Source: Serratia quinivorans (GTDB lineage Bacteria > Pseudomonadota > Gammaproteobacteria > Enterobacterales > Enterobacteriaceae). Taken from it: a stretch of 64,000 bases of DNA. Below, in pieces: positions 47,632-58,258 of the stretch. The first letter of the stretch is position 1. Each line of letters opens with the position of its first letter. A model generated the notes under the pieces. The model was not told the DNA's origin and searched no databases. It saw only the letters and a program-made list of their open reading frames with translations. The position numbers and the translations under genes are program-made. The DNA is taken from the NCBI RefSeq assembly GCF_946227985.1, contig NZ_CAMKGL010000003.1, positions 124,001 through 188,000 of the forward strand, read 5' to 3'.

Positions 47632-48609
47632 ATGATGAATTCCGTTGGCACACCTTGGTTATGGGGCAGCTTTGCCGCCATCATAGTTGTGATGCTCGCC
47701 ATCGACCTGCTGCTGCAGGGCCGTAAAGGCGCACATACCATGACGTTGAAACAGGCCGCCAGTTGGTCGCTGGTATGGGTCAGCCTTTCTTTGCTGTTCA
47801 ACCTGGGTTTCTGGTACTACCTGAACCAAACCGCCGGGCGTGCCGTTGCCGATACCCAGGCGCTGGCCTTCCTCACCGGCTACCTGATCGAAAAAGCGCT
47901 GGCGGTTGATAACGTCTTTGTCTGGCTGATGCTGTTCAGCTACTTTGCCGTTCCGGCTAACCTGCAGCGGCGGGTGCTGATTTTTGGCGTATTGGGCGCG
48001 ATCGTGCTGCGTACTATCATGATCTTCGCCGGTAGCTGGCTGGTGACCCAGTTCCAATGGTTGCTGTACCTGTTCGGCGCTTTCCTGCTGTTCACCGGTA
48101 TCAAGATGGCGCTGGCGAAAGAAGATGGCGCGGCGATTGGCGACAAGCCGCTGGTGAAATGGCTGCGTAGCCATCTGCGCATGACCGATAATCTGGAAGG
48201 TGAGCGCTTCTTCGTACGCCGCAACGGCCTGCTGTTTGCTACGCCGCTGGTACTGGTACTGATCCTGGTAGAACTGAGCGATGTGATCTTTGCGGTCGAC
48301 AGCATCCCCGCGATCTTTGCCGTGACCACCGACCCGTTTATCGTCCTGACCTCTAACCTGTTTGCCATCATGGGCCTGCGCGCCATGTACTTCTTGCTGG
48401 CTAACGTGGCAGAACGCTTCTCGATGCTGAAATATGGTCTGTCGCTGATCCTGATGTTTATCGGCGTCAAAATGCTGATTATCGATTTGTTCCACATCCC
48501 GATTGGTGTTTCGCTCGGTGTAGTCGCCAGTATTCTGACGCTGACGCTGTTGATCAACGCTTGGGTTAACCGCCGGAATGACCGCTTGGCTAATAATAAA
48601 GCACCATAA
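47632..48609 (+). CDS. alx: TerC-family manganese exporter Alx
   Basis: 325 residues, inner-membrane TerC-family protein with about nine helices. Conserved acidic residues lie in the helices ([18 protein letters not shown] near 79-96; [21 protein letters not shown] near 207-227), as expected for a divalent-metal site. E. coli Alx is induced at high pH and by Mn2+ and takes part in manganese export. Start is the first of two tandem ATGs, eight bases after AAGGA. Expression is set by the riboswitch upstream. Confidence 0.95.
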   Translation: MMNSVGTPWLWGSFAAIIVVMLAIDLLLQGRKGAHTMTLKQAASWSLVWVSLSLLFNLGFWYYLNQTAGRAVADTQALAFLTGYLIEKALAVDNVFVWLMLFSYFAVPANLQRRVLIFGVLGAIVLRTIMIFAGSWLVTQFQWLLYLFGAFLLFTGIKMALAKEDGAAIGDKPLVKWLRSHLRMTDNLEGERFFVRRNGLLFATPLVLVLILVELSDVIFAVDSIPAIFAVTTDPFIVLTSNLFAIMGLRAMYFLLANVAERFSMLKYGLSLILMFIGVKMLIIDLFHIPIGVSLGVVASILTLTLLINAWVNRRNDRLANNKAP

Positions 48610-48618
48610 TCTGTTATC

Positions 48619-48637
48619 CGGGGCGCTAGTCGCCCCG
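48619..48637 (+). terminator. Hairpin after alx
   Basis: CGGGGCG, loop CTAGT, CGCCCCG, with only a weak T-run (GATTGTTT). Confidence 0.55.
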
Positions 48638-48874
48638 TGATTGTTTGGCAATTCGCCTAAAATGCCAAACGTTATTGCGATCACACAAATGTAACCAATA
48701 TGTTATCAAGAGTTGATCCGCCCTCAGAATTTCACCGCTGGTCCTTTCCAACCCCCCTGGTTTACTGAATACTGATTTGGCAAACACACCTGGTTACAGA
48801 ATCAAATAAAGTTGTCCGGCGAGGTTCCCGCCGAGATAAAGCTGTAAGCAACATCATCGGGAAAAAAAAGCACT

Positions 48875-50110
48875 ATGCAAAAACTATTACAGAAGATCAC
48901 TCAGGGCAGTCTGGTCAAACAAATCATGGTCGGCCTGGTGGCCGGTATTATCGTTGCGCTGGTCTCACCGGCAACGGCTTCGGCGATAGGCTTGCTGGGT
49001 GCGCTGTTCGTTGGCGCACTGAAAGCAGTGGCGCCGGTACTGGTGCTGGTGCTGGTAATGGCCTCAATCGCCAATCACAAACACGGGCAGAAAACCAATA
49101 TCCGGCCGATCCTGTTCCTCTATCTGCTGGGAACCTTCGCTGCGGCGCTGGTGGCGGTCGTGGTCAGCTTTATGTTCCCGTCCAACCTGGCGCTGGTGGC
49201 TGGCAATGCCGACATCAACCCGCCGGGCGGTATTATTGAGGTGCTGAAAGGCCTGTTGATGAGCGTGGTGGCCAACCCGTTCCAGGCGCTGATTAGCGCT
49301 AACTATATTGGTATTCTGGCCTGGGCTGTGGGTCTGGGGCTGGCGCTGCGTCACTCCTCTGACACCACCAAATCGCTGATTAACGATCTGTCACATGCAG
49401 TCACCATGGTGGTACGTGCGGTGATCCGCTGCGCCCCGCTTGGCATCTTCGGCCTGGTTGCTTCGACGCTGGCCGAAACCGGCTTCGGCGCGCTGTGGGG
49501 TTATGCGCAACTGCTGGTGGTGCTGATCGGCTGTATGCTGCTGGTCGCACTGGTGCTGAACCCGCTGATCGTGTTCTGGAAAATCCGCCGCAACCCTTAT
49601 CCGCTGGTGTTCGCTTGCCTGCGTGAAAGCGGCGTGACCGCGTTCTTCACCCGCAGCTCGGCCGCCAATATTCCGGTAAATATGGAGCTGTGCAAAAAGC
49701 TGAATTTGAGTGAAGACACCTATTCGGTTTCTATCCCGCTGGGTGCGACCATCAATATGGCCGGTGCGGCGATCACCATTACCGTACTGACGCTGGCGGC
49801 GGTGCATACTCTGGGGATCCCGGTTGACGTGCCGACCGCGCTGCTGCTGAGCATCGTGGCTGCCGTCTGCGCCTGTGGCGCTTCAGGTGTGGCCGGGGGT
49901 TCACTGTTGCTGATCCCATTGGCGTGTAACATGTTCGGCATCCCGAACGACGTGGCCATGCAGGTGGTCGCCGTCGGCTTTATCATCGGCGTACTGCAAG
50001 ACTCCGCCGAAACCGCACTGAACTCTTCTACCGACGTCCTGTTCACCGCCGCAGCCTGTCAGGCGGAAGACCAGCGTTTGGCAGATGAAGATCCGCTAAA
50101 GGTGCGTTAA
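48875..50110 (+). CDS. sstT: Na+/serine-threonine symporter SstT
   Basis: 411 residues, dicarboxylate/amino acid:cation symporter family (DAACS), with eight helices and two re-entrant loops in the family model. Characteristic segments are [18 protein letters not shown], then [15 protein letters not shown] and the C-terminal [19 protein letters not shown]. It imports serine and threonine with sodium. The gene is monocistronic with a strong terminator and lies between alx and the hexuronate genes, as in E. coli. Confidence 0.96.
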   Translation: MQKLLQKITQGSLVKQIMVGLVAGIIVALVSPATASAIGLLGALFVGALKAVAPVLVLVLVMASIANHKHGQKTNIRPILFLYLLGTFAAALVAVVVSFMFPSNLALVAGNADINPPGGIIEVLKGLLMSVVANPFQALISANYIGILAWAVGLGLALRHSSDTTKSLINDLSHAVTMVVRAVIRCAPLGIFGLVASTLAETGFGALWGYAQLLVVLIGCMLLVALVLNPLIVFWKIRRNPYPLVFACLRESGVTAFFTRSSAANIPVNMELCKKLNLSEDTYSVSIPLGATINMAGAAITITVLTLAAVHTLGIPVDVPTALLLSIVAAVCACGASGVAGGSLLLIPLACNMFGIPNDVAMQVVAVGFIIGVLQDSAETALNSSTDVLFTAAACQAEDQRLADEDPLKVR

Positions 50111-50129
50111 TTTCCGAGCTTATTCAACA

Positions 50130-50157
50130 AGGCGCTCATTATCGGGCGCCTTTTTTT
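50130..50157 (+). terminator. Terminator of sstT
   Basis: AGGCGC/GCGCCT stem followed by seven T, 20 bp after the sstT stop and before the convergent uxaA. Confidence 0.88.
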
Positions 50158-50175
50158 GACCTCAATATCACAACC

Positions 50176-51666
50176 CTACAAGGTTACTCCGCTTTTAAAA
50201 ATCGCTAACTCACGGAAATCATTCACTTCGTTACGTGTCGCCTGACCATTGGCAATCGCCACGATCAGGTCGACAAACTGCCCCAGCAGACTCTCCATTG
50301 AGGTGCCATGGATCAGCCTACCGGCGTCAAAATCAATCCAGTGGGGCTTCTTCGCCGCCAGTTCGCTGTTGGTGGCCAGTTTCACCGTCGGCACAAAGCC
50401 GCCATAAGGCGTGCCGCGTCCGGTGCTGAACAGCACCATATGACAACCGGCACCGGCCAACGCGCTGGTCGCTACCGCATCATTGCCAGGCGCACTGAGC
50501 AGGTTTAAGCCGGGCTGCCGCAGACGTTCGCCATACTTGAGCACGTCCACCACCTGACTCTGCCCGGCTTTCTGCGTGCAGCCGAGGGATTTCTCCTCCA
50601 GCGTGGTAATGCCGCCGGCTTTGTTGCCGGGTGAAGGGTTTTCATAAATCGGCTGATTATGGGCGATAAAGTACTGTTTGAAGTCGTTGACCATGCTGAC
50701 GGTCTTCTCGAAGGTCTCCCGATCGCGACAGCGGCTCATCAGGATACGTTCGGCACCAAACATCTCCGGCACTTCGGTCAACACCGTGGTGCCGCCGTTG
50801 GCGATCAGGTAATCAGAAAAACGCCCCAGCAGTGGGTTGGCGGTTATCCCGGACAGTCCGTCCGATCCACCACACTCCAGTCCGAACTTCAACTCGCTCA
50901 GCTTACCCGGCTGACGGCGATCGTCGCGCATCACCTGATACAGCGCATGCAACTGCTCCAGTCCGGCTTCGACCTCATCGTCCTGCTGCTGGCACACCAT
51001 AAAGCGCACCCGCTGCTCATCGACCCTGCCCAGCGTACTGCGGAATACATCCACCTGATTGTTCTCGCACCCGAGTCCAATCACCAGCACCGCCCCGGCG
51101 TTCGGGTGGCGCACCATATTTTGCAGCATGGTGCGGGTGTTCTCGTGATCCTGACCCAGTTGCGAACAACCAAATGGATGACTGAACAGATGCACACCGT
51201 CGATCCCCTGCGCATCCTGAGTTTCCTTCAGAAAACGCTGCTGGATCTGCCGGGCAATGCCGTTGACGCAGCCAACGGTCGGCACGATCCACAGCTCGTT
51301 GCGGATCCCCACCTCTCCGCTGGCACGGCGATAAAGCTGTACCTCACGGTCCGCAGCCTGTGGTGGCAGCGCACAAAAAGCGGGTTGATACTGATAGCTG
51401 TCGAGATCGCTCAGGTTGGTTTTGGCATTTTGCGAGTGAATATGTTCACCCGGCGCTATGGCGTCCAGCGCATGACCAATCGGCAAGCCGTATTTGGTGA
51501 TGGCCTCACCGGCGGCGATCGGCTGCAGCGCAAACTTGTGCCCACGCGCCACCGGTTGCGCCAGCCGAATCGTCTGTGCTTCCAACGCCAACATTTCGCC
51601 GACAGCCAGATCGCGCAGCGCTACCGCGACATTATCCAGCGAATGAATTTTTACCATGCTTTGCAT
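50176..51666 (-). CDS. uxaA: Altronate dehydratase
   Basis: Dehydrates D-altronate to 2-keto-3-deoxygluconate in galacturonate breakdown. 496 residues (E. coli 495). The N-terminal SAF domain (about 1-95) precedes the catalytic UxaA/GarD-type domain with conserved Cys, His and Asp in FGCSQLGQD, GLGCENNQ and LECGGSDGLSG, likely the iron site. GAGGTGGG precedes the first ATG. It is the second gene of the uxaCA operon, 20 bp after uxaC. Confidence 0.96.
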   Translation of the reverse strand: MQSMVKIHSLDNVAVALRDLAVGEMLALEAQTIRLAQPVARGHKFALQPIAAGEAITKYGLPIGHALDAIAPGEHIHSQNAKTNLSDLDSYQYQPAFCALPPQAADREVQLYRRASGEVGIRNELWIVPTVGCVNGIARQIQQRFLKETQDAQGIDGVHLFSHPFGCSQLGQDHENTRTMLQNMVRHPNAGAVLVIGLGCENNQVDVFRSTLGRVDEQRVRFMVCQQQDDEVEAGLEQLHALYQVMRDDRRQPGKLSELKFGLECGGSDGLSGITANPLLGRFSDYLIANGGTTVLTEVPEMFGAERILMSRCRDRETFEKTVSMVNDFKQYFIAHNQPIYENPSPGNKAGGITTLEEKSLGCTQKAGQSQVVDVLKYGERLRQPGLNLLSAPGNDAVATSALAGAGCHMVLFSTGRGTPYGGFVPTVKLATNSELAAKKPHWIDFDAGRLIHGTSMESLLGQFVDLIVAIANGQATRNEVNDFRELAIFKSGVTL

Positions 51667-51686
51667 AAACCCACCTCGGGCAACGG

Positions 51687-53099
51687 CTACGCCAGTTCAA
51701 TGGCGAAATAGTTTTTGGCATTGTCGAAGCAGATGTTTTTCACCATCTCGCCCAGTAACGTGATATCCGCCGGCGCTTCCCCGTTCTCCACCCAGCGGCC
51801 AATCATCTGGCAAAGGATGCGGCGGAAGTATTCATGACGGGTATAAGACAAGAAACTGCGGCTGTCGGTCAGCATGCCGACAAAGCGGCTCAGCAGGCCC
51901 AGTTGCGCCAACTGCGTCATTTGCCGCTGCATACCGTCTTTTTGATCGTTGAACCACCAGCCGGAACCAAACTGCATCTTGCCCGGCGTGCCCTCCCCCT
52001 GGAAGTTGCCGACCATGGTGCCGATCACTTCGTTGTCGCGCGGGTTCAGGCAGTACAGAATAGTTTTCGGCAGGCCGCCCTGGCGCGACTGGGCGTCCAG
52101 CAGGCGAGAAAGCGCCTCCGCCAGCGGCCGGTCGTTAATCGAGTCGAAGCCGATGTCCGGGCCCACACTTGCCAGCATGCGGCTGTTATTATTGCGCAGC
52201 GCGCCGATGTGATACTGCTGTACCCATTCGCGACGTTGATATTCGGCGGCCAGAAACAGCAGCACCGCACTTTTGAACTGGGCGCTTTGCTCCGGCGTCG
52301 GCAGCTTGCCACTCAGGCGCGCCGCTAAAATCGCGTCCAATGTGCTTTCGTCCGCTTCGCCATACACCACCACGTCCAGCGCATGGTCAGCCACCTTGCA
52401 GCCATGAGCGGCAAAATGATCCATTCGTTTTTTCAACGCGTCACACAGCGCACTAAAACGGCCAATATTGATATCCGCTGCTGCTTCCAGCTTTTGCAGG
52501 TAATCAGTGAAACCTGGCGCGTCGATATTGAACGCCTTGTCCGGTCGCCAGCTTGGCAACACCTTGATATCGAAGCTACTGTCAGCCGCAATCGCTTTAT
52601 GGTGGCGCAAATCGTCGATCGGATCGTCGGTAGTACCAACCATCTTCACATTCATTTGCTGCATGATGCCCCGCGCCCTGAAATCGTCCTGCGCCAGCAG
52701 GGCGTTTCCGCGCTGCCAGATATCGTCCGCAGTCGTCGGGGAAAGCAGCGTACCGGTAATCCCGAACGGGCGACGCAGCTCCAGATGGGTCCAGTGGTAA
52801 AGCGGGTTACCTATGGTATGCGGCACGGTAGCGGCCCAGGCATCAAACTTTTCGCGGTCACCGGCATCCCCGGTACACAACCGCTCAGCCACACCGTTGG
52901 TGCGCATCGCCCGCCATTTATAGTGATCGCCCTTTAGCCAAATCTCATATAAATTTTTGAAGCGGGTGTTTTCGGCGATCTGCTCCGGCGGTAAATGACA
53001 GTGGTAGTCAAAGATCGGCTGGTCTGCCGCATAGTCATGATACAAACGCCGGGCAAATTCGCTGCCCAACAGAAAATCTTCGCTTAAAAACGTCGCCAT
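51687..53099 (-). CDS. uxaC: Uronate isomerase
   Basis: Converts galacturonate to tagaturonate and glucuronate to fructuronate. From [12 protein letters not shown] it is 470 residues, the same as E. coli. It belongs to the amidohydrolase superfamily: the metal-binding HxH appears as [10 protein letters not shown] near 28-37, and the WNYH-like [14 protein letters not shown] region is near 375-390. A longer start 15 codons upstream is not conserved. First gene of uxaCA, divergent from exuT. Confidence 0.97.
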   Translation of the reverse strand: MATFLSEDFLLGSEFARRLYHDYAADQPIFDYHCHLPPEQIAENTRFKNLYEIWLKGDHYKWRAMRTNGVAERLCTGDAGDREKFDAWAATVPHTIGNPLYHWTHLELRRPFGITGTLLSPTTADDIWQRGNALLAQDDFRARGIMQQMNVKMVGTTDDPIDDLRHHKAIAADSSFDIKVLPSWRPDKAFNIDAPGFTDYLQKLEAAADINIGRFSALCDALKKRMDHFAAHGCKVADHALDVVVYGEADESTLDAILAARLSGKLPTPEQSAQFKSAVLLFLAAEYQRREWVQQYHIGALRNNNSRMLASVGPDIGFDSINDRPLAEALSRLLDAQSRQGGLPKTILYCLNPRDNEVIGTMVGNFQGEGTPGKMQFGSGWWFNDQKDGMQRQMTQLAQLGLLSRFVGMLTDSRSFLSYTRHEYFRRILCQMIGRWVENGEAPADITLLGEMVKNICFDNAKNYFAIELA

Positions 53100-53489
53100 C
53101 TTTTTTGGTTCCTCGCCTTGCTTGCCGTTCGATACTTTGTCCAATGCGACAAAGTTATCACACCAATTTTATTGAGCGTCCAGCAAAATATCACCCTCTG
53201 CTTTGGCACCATCAGCCATAAAAGGCCATTAACCGGCATTTTTACGGCAAAAAACCGCCTGTAACGCATAATTATCCAGCAATCAGTATTGCCCAATTGA
53301 AAAATGGCTTTTGTGATATCACTCAACTTTTAAATCTGTATGACAAGTTATTGTCTCGCCACCCAGTCGTTCATGCGGCGGGAAAACGTCGGTGACGGAC
53401 AGGCCGGCGCAAATCAACGAAGAGGGGGAGCCCCCTAAAACGCTGCCGCCATCTCGGCGTCACCTATTGAAGACTGGGAGATATTTTGG
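53100..53489. promoter_or_regulatory. uxaC-exuT divergent control region
   Basis: 390 bp between divergent hexuronate genes. On the uxaC side, AAAGTTATCACACCAATTTT (about 53150-53170) contains ACCAATTT, half of the ExuR/UxuR consensus AAATTGGTATACCAATTT. GACAAGTTATTGTC (53342-53355) is a second inverted repeat. TGTGATATCACTCAAC (53312-53327) fits a CRP site in its first half. This fits substrate and catabolite control of the pair. The exact operators are inferred. Confidence 0.5.
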
Positions 53490-54788
53490 ATGCGTAAAAT
53501 TAAAGGGTTACGCTGGTACATGATCGGGCTGGTGACCATCGGCACCGTGCTGGGCTACCTGACCCGCAATGCTATGGCCGTGGCGGCACCGACGCTGGAA
53601 GGCACCTTACATATCACCACGCAACAGTACTCGTACATTGTCGCGGCCTATTCTGCCTGCTACACCCTGATGCAGCCGGTGGCGGGATACGTGTTGGACG
53701 TACTGGGTACCAAGGTGGGTTACGCCATGTTCGCCATTCTGTGGGCGCTGTTTTGTATGGGCACAGCACTCGCCAACAGTTGGGGCGGTCTGGCACTGGC
53801 ACGCGGTGCCGTTGGCATGGCAGAGGCGGCGATGATCCCCGCCGGGCTCAAGGCCAGCAGCGAGTGGTTCCCGGCCAAAGAACGTTCGATAGCCGTTGGC
53901 TACTTCAACGTCGGCTCGTCGATCGGCGGCATGATCGCCCCACCGCTGGTGGTCTGGGCCATAGTGGCACACAGTTGGGAAATGGCGTTTATCATCACCG
54001 GCGTGCTGAGCCTGATTTGGGCCATCTGCTGGCTGATTTTCTATAAGCACCCGAAAGACCAGAAGAAACTCAGCAGTGAAGAGCGCGAGTACATTTTGGA
54101 GGGCCAGGAAGCGCAGCACCAAACCGACAACGCCAAGAAAATGTCCGCCTGGCAGATTGTGCGCAACCGCCAGTTCTGGGGCATAGCGCTGCCGCGTTTT
54201 CTGGCGGAGCCTGCCTGGGGCACCTTCAACGCCTGGATCCCATTATTCATGTTTAAAGCCTATGGTTTTAATCTGAAAGAGATCGCCATGTTCGCCTGGA
54301 TGCCGATGCTGTTCGCCGATCTCGGCTGCATCGTGGGTGGCTACCTGCCACCGTTTTTCCAAAAACACTTTAAGGTGAACCTGATCGTTTCACGCAAACT
54401 GGTGGTCACTATGGGCGCGGTGCTAATGATTGGCCCTGGCATGATCGGTTTGTTTACCAGCCCTTATGCGGCTATCGCGCTGCTGTGCGTCGGTGGTTTT
54501 GCCCATCAGGCGCTGTCTGGTGCGCTGATTACCCTGTCTTCAGACGTGTTCGGTCGCAACGAAGTGGCCACCGCTAACGGCCTGACCGGCATGGCAGCCT
54601 GGACCGCCAGCACCATGTTTGCCCTGGTGGTCGGCGCATTGGCCGATACTCTGGGCTTTAGCCCGCTGTTCGCCGCGCTGTCGGTATTCGATATTCTTGG
54701 TGCTATCGCCATCTGGACCATCCTGCAAAATCGACCGGCCTCCCAGCCGCAGGAAGATCCGCTGCAGCCGGCCTCGGCGCGCAGTTAA
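53490..54788 (+). CDS. exuT: Hexuronate transporter
   Basis: Imports galacturonate and glucuronate with protons. 432 residues, major facilitator superfamily (ACS family) with 12 transmembrane helices. Family segments are YLTRNAMAVAAPTL in helix 1 and RGAVGMAEAAMIPAGLKASSEWFPAKERSIAVG after helix 3. The start MRKIKGLRWYMIGLV matches E. coli. GGGAGA precedes the ATG. exuR follows on the same strand after about 116 bp. Confidence 0.96.
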   Translation: MRKIKGLRWYMIGLVTIGTVLGYLTRNAMAVAAPTLEGTLHITTQQYSYIVAAYSACYTLMQPVAGYVLDVLGTKVGYAMFAILWALFCMGTALANSWGGLALARGAVGMAEAAMIPAGLKASSEWFPAKERSIAVGYFNVGSSIGGMIAPPLVVWAIVAHSWEMAFIITGVLSLIWAICWLIFYKHPKDQKKLSSEEREYILEGQEAQHQTDNAKKMSAWQIVRNRQFWGIALPRFLAEPAWGTFNAWIPLFMFKAYGFNLKEIAMFAWMPMLFADLGCIVGGYLPPFFQKHFKVNLIVSRKLVVTMGAVLMIGPGMIGLFTSPYAAIALLCVGGFAHQALSGALITLSSDVFGRNEVATANGLTGMAAWTASTMFALVVGALADTLGFSPLFAALSVFDILGAIAIWTILQNRPASQPQEDPLQPASARS

Positions 54789-54848
54789 CCCCACCGCCCG
54801 GCGACCGTGCCGGGCGTTACCCCGCAGCCACTGGTAGCTCTGCCGGAT

Positions 54849-54862
54849 AAGTGGTATAACAA
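54849..54862 (+). promoter_or_regulatory. Candidate ExuR operator before exuR
   Basis: TGGTATAACA (about 54852-54861) matches eight of ten bases of the ExuR/UxuR core TGGTATACCA and lies 43 bp before the exuR start, consistent with autoregulation. Confidence 0.5.
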
Positions 54863-54904
54863 ATCTATGGTTATGCGCCCCTCCCTACCCTAAGAGCATT
54901 CACT

Positions 54905-55681
54905 ATGGAATTCACTGAAACCAGACGCCTGTATCAGCAACTGGCCGCCGAGCTTAAGCAGCGTATTGAAAGCGGCCGGTATCCGGTTGGCGATAAACTG
55001 CCGGCCGAACGCTATATTGCCGAAGAGATGAACGTCAGCCGCACCGTCGTGCGGGAGGCGATCATCATGCTGGAAGTGGAAGGCTACGTTGACGTGCGCA
55101 AAGGCTCCGGGATCCATGTGATGTCCAACCAGCAGAAAAACCTGGTGATTCCGGGCGACAGCATCGAGTTTGCCACCGCCGGGCCATTTGAACTGCTGCA
55201 GGCGCGCCAATTGATTGAAAGCAACATTGCCGAATTCGCCGCCACCCAGGTCACCAAACAGGACATCGTTCTGCTGATGGAGATCCAGGAACAGGCACGC
55301 AAGGAAGATCGCTTCCGCGACTCGCAGTGGGATCTGAAATTCCACGTTCAGGTCGCGCTGGCCACTCAGAACACGGCGATGGCCACCATCGTGGAAAAAA
55401 TGTGGGTACAGCGCGTGAATAACCCATATTGGATCAAGCTGCATGAGCATATTGACGACCGCTCGATCGCCAGCTGGTGTGACGATCACGATCAGATCCT
55501 CAAAGCATTGATACGTAAAGATCCTTACGCCGCCAAACTGGCCATGTGGCAGCATCTTGAAAATACCAAGCAAATGCTGTTCAACGCCACCAGCGACGAT
55601 TTTGAATATAACGCCGACCGCTATCTGTTCGCCGATAACCCGGTGGTTCATCTGGACGGCGTGGCCGCAGAAAATAAATAG
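54905..55681 (+). CDS. exuR: Hexuronate regulon repressor ExuR
   Basis: 258 residues, the same length as E. coli ExuR, of the FadR subfamily of GntR regulators. The winged helix-turn-helix is at about 8-75 ([47 protein letters not shown]). The FCD effector domain follows and has the metal-binding His/Asp set. It represses exuT and uxaCA until galacturonate or glucuronate derivatives appear. All expected target genes are in this window. Confidence 0.96.
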   Translation: MEFTETRRLYQQLAAELKQRIESGRYPVGDKLPAERYIAEEMNVSRTVVREAIIMLEVEGYVDVRKGSGIHVMSNQQKNLVIPGDSIEFATAGPFELLQARQLIESNIAEFAATQVTKQDIVLLMEIQEQARKEDRFRDSQWDLKFHVQVALATQNTAMATIVEKMWVQRVNNPYWIKLHEHIDDRSIASWCDDHDQILKALIRKDPYAAKLAMWQHLENTKQMLFNATSDDFEYNADRYLFADNPVVHLDGVAAENK

Positions 55682-55865
55682 CGCGAGCAGTCAGAAACCG
55701 TAGTGTTATGTCAGGTATTGTAAAATCCGCTGAATCGATGCCTGAACGGCGATTTGCCGTGTAGTATTTCACCGCTGGCAACGTAGATTTCCCTGTTGCC
55801 AATCGTGCTATTTTGGTAGAGTTGAGCCACTTTTTACCCTCTGCTACGGGGCGGGACGCGAATAC

Positions 55866-56312
55866 ATGCGCTGGTTGTTTGCCATGCTTATTGCTCTTTT
55901 TTGCTGGACCGGTTCGGTCTCCGGCCAAAAGCTATGCGTGGCGCCTTCCAAAGCTATTCCCACGGCTCTGAACGGTCAGCCATCGCTTGCCGGGTCGGTG
56001 TTTTCTCCTGATGACCCGGTTTACCGGTCACCGGCAGAACTGCGACGTAAAGCGCCAGGTAAAATGCCGTTGCTGCTGCCGCGGGTACATTCTTACCCCG
56101 GTTCGCTACCCGCCCCCGCCCAACTGCTGCCGGTTTATTCGTTAGCCACAGAGTTGGGTCACAGCACTCGACTCCCGCGCCAGAAATCACCTGCGCCAAA
56201 CCGGCTTGCCCAGATGAACTGGACGCTGCATGCCCCGCAGCAGCAAAACAGGCTGGGTGGCTGGAAAGAAAGTAATATGCTTTATCGTGGCACGCTGACT
56301 TACCACTCTTGA
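55866..56312 (+). CDS. Hypothetical exported protein
   Basis: 148 residues. The N-terminus MRWLFAMLIALFCWTGSVSG is a good Sec signal peptide, with cleavage near residue 20. The mature part is Pro- and Leu-rich (LPRVHSYPGSLPAPAQLLPV) and basic, with one Cys (24) near its start, and has no domain I recognise. It lies between exuR and yqjA, where E. coli has no gene. The ribosome-binding site is weak (GCGGGA), so it could be non-coding. The signal sequence and same-strand setting are the only support. Confidence 0.5.
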   Translation: MRWLFAMLIALFCWTGSVSGQKLCVAPSKAIPTALNGQPSLAGSVFSPDDPVYRSPAELRRKAPGKMPLLLPRVHSYPGSLPAPAQLLPVYSLATELGHSTRLPRQKSPAPNRLAQMNWTLHAPQQQNRLGGWKESNMLYRGTLTYHS

Positions 56313-56449
56313 CCGGTGTCGCACCGATTAGAATTCACTAAAAGCAACGCCGTTTCATCATTATCAGCAGCCAGGATCGCCCGCGCTCAGCGCCCACTCC
56401 CGATCCGCCGCTGAGACAAAAACAAACAATGACGTTTTAGGAACACCGG

Positions 56450-57130
56450 ATGGACATCATTAAAGAACTGTTACATGCCTTATGGCAGCAGGATTTTGAG
56501 ACGCTGGCAAACCCTTCGCTGGTCTGGACGCTCTACGCCCTGCTGTTTCTGATTCTGTTCCTGGAAAATGGCCTGTTGCCGGCGGCGTTTCTGCCGGGTG
56601 ACAGTCTGCTGATCCTGGTTGGCGTACTGATCGCCAAAGGCACCATGAATTTCCCGCTCACCATTTTTATCCTTACCGTCGCCGCCAGTCTGGGGTGCTG
56701 GGTCAGTTACATACAGGGCAAGTGGCTCGGTAATACCCGAACCGTGCAGGGCTGGCTATCCCATCTGCCGGCTCACTATCATCAGCGAGCCCATCAGTTG
56801 TTCCACCGCCACGGGCTTTCCGCTCTGCTGGTCGGTCGTTTCCTGGCGTTTGTCCGCACCCTATTGCCGACCATTGCCGGCCTCTCCGGTCTGAGCAACG
56901 CACGTTTCCAGTTCTTCAACTGGATGAGCGGTCTGCTGTGGGTGGTGATCCTGACCTCGCTGGGCTTTGCCTTGGGCAAAACTCCGGTGTTCCGCAAATA
57001 TGAAGACCAACTGATGTTCTGCCTGATGTTACTGCCATTGGTGTTGCTGGTCGTCGGGTTGGTCGGCTCGTTGATCGTACTGTGGCGCAAGAAACGTGCC
57101 GATAGCCAAGATCAGGGGAAAGGGGCGTGA
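56450..57130 (+). CDS. yqjA: DedA-family inner-membrane protein YqjA
   Basis: 226 residues (E. coli 220), DedA/SNARE-associated family. Residues shown to be essential in E. coli YqjA are present at the same positions: Glu39 and Asp51 ([15 protein letters not shown]), and Arg130 and Arg136 ([12 protein letters not shown]). The family is tied to membrane-potential homeostasis, alkaline pH tolerance and undecaprenyl-phosphate or lipid flipping. Its last base overlaps the mzrA start region (TGATG), as in the E. coli yqjA-mzrA operon. Confidence 0.95.
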   Translation: MDIIKELLHALWQQDFETLANPSLVWTLYALLFLILFLENGLLPAAFLPGDSLLILVGVLIAKGTMNFPLTIFILTVAASLGCWVSYIQGKWLGNTRTVQGWLSHLPAHYHQRAHQLFHRHGLSALLVGRFLAFVRTLLPTIAGLSGLSNARFQFFNWMSGLLWVVILTSLGFALGKTPVFRKYEDQLMFCLMLLPLVLLVVGLVGSLIVLWRKKRADSQDQGKGA

Positions 57131-57501
57131 TGTCCAAGCGCCCGCGCTGGCAGTACGTGTTGTTGATTGCGCTAGCTTTGCTGGCGCTCGCCACGCTGTT
57201 GGTGCCCTGCATGGTGCGTACCGAAAGCGAACTGCGCATCCGTGCCGGCCAGCAAGGCCTTTCGTTGCCTGACGGTTTTTATGTCTACCAAAGGCTGGAT
57301 CAGCGAGGCATTCGCATCAAAAGCATCACCCCGGAAGGCGATGGCCTGGTGATCCGTCTGGACTCGCCGGAACAACAGTTGCTGGCGCGCGAAGCATTGC
57401 AAAACATTTTGCCGCCGGGCTACATCATTGCCCTCAGCGAATCCCCTGTTCCTACCCATTGGGTGCGTGAATTTGCACGCGCCCCACTCAATCTGGGATA
57501 A
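57130..57501 (+). CDS. mzrA: EnvZ/OmpR modulator MzrA
   Basis: 123 residues (E. coli 127). It has a short cytoplasmic N-terminus, one transmembrane helix (about 9-28) and a periplasmic part containing LPDGFYVYQRLDQRGIRIKS, conserved with E. coli MzrA. In E. coli it links the Cpx response to EnvZ-OmpR by contacting EnvZ. The start is the ATG at 57130 with AAAGGGG upstream; a GTG one codon earlier is possible. The sequence between helix and conserved block differs from E. coli. Confidence 0.93.
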   Translation: MSKRPRWQYVLLIALALLALATLLVPCMVRTESELRIRAGQQGLSLPDGFYVYQRLDQRGIRIKSITPEGDGLVIRLDSPEQQLLAREALQNILPPGYIIALSESPVPTHWVREFARAPLNLG

Positions 57502-57722
57502 TACCCACTTCAAATGAAAGGTTTTCCTTTCATTTAGCCTCTCTGTTCAATTAATCACCAATCACCATCGAACTAGGGCGGATTCTTTGGGGGTCTACGC
57601 TTTCCATGACTATGCTAAAGGTTAGCGTCAGTCAGCTGCGTAGACTTCTGTCGCACTGCCCTATTGGCAGTCAGGAACACAGGATGCATGCCAATGCATC
57701 CCATTAATAAGGAACTGTTAGT

Positions 57723-58094
57723 ATGAAATTACGCCCAGCAATTTTAGTGGCTCTCCCATTATTCTCCTTACCGGCACTGTCGTTCGCAGCAGAAAACGGC
57801 TGTGTGACCAAGGCACAAGAAATTCAAAAGCAGATCGATTACGCCACCCAGCACGGCAATACTCAACGTGTGGCCGGGCTGAAAACGGCATTGAGCGAAG
57901 TGCAGACCCATTGCACACCAGCCAGCCTGCAGGCCGATCGTCAGAAAAAAATCGATGAAAAACAAGCAAAGGTGACCGAGCGTCAGCAGGAGCTGAAAGA
58001 AGCCCAGCAGACCGGCAACCTGGATAAAGTGGCCAAGAAACAGAAAAAACTGGCTGAAGCTCAAGCCGAGTTGAAACAAGCCCAAGCGGAATAA
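57723..58094 (+). CDS. yqjC: DUF1090 periplasmic protein YqjC
   Basis: 123 residues. A signal peptide ends in SFAA near 22. The mature protein is almost all helical coiled coil with Lys/Gln/Glu repeats (QKKIDEKQAKVTERQQELKEAQ; KKQKKLAEAQAELKQAQAE) and two Cys (27 and about 59), which could form a disulfide. It belongs to DUF1090, like E. coli YqjC. Function is unknown. It has its own promoter region after mzrA (221 bp, with no other feature seen). Confidence 0.93.
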   Translation: MKLRPAILVALPLFSLPALSFAAENGCVTKAQEIQKQIDYATQHGNTQRVAGLKTALSEVQTHCTPASLQADRQKKIDEKQAKVTERQQELKEAQQTGNLDKVAKKQKKLAEAQAELKQAQAE

Positions 58095-58258
58095 TTTTTT
58101 TACACCAGCGGATTTATCGCTGAGAGCCACGCCACACGGGATTTTTATTGCATATAAAATGGATGCTTAGTGATATCAGCTACCCATCTGCCCTTTGCTC
58201 CGGCGAAAAAATCCGCTATGTTGAAAGTCTGTCGAAGTTAACGTTAAGGAATAATCAC

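Noticed and set aside
47659-48684. Long minus-strand frame opposite alx
   Set aside because: Antisense to a conserved membrane protein; the polar Gln/His/Asp-rich translation is the complement of hydrophobic codons.
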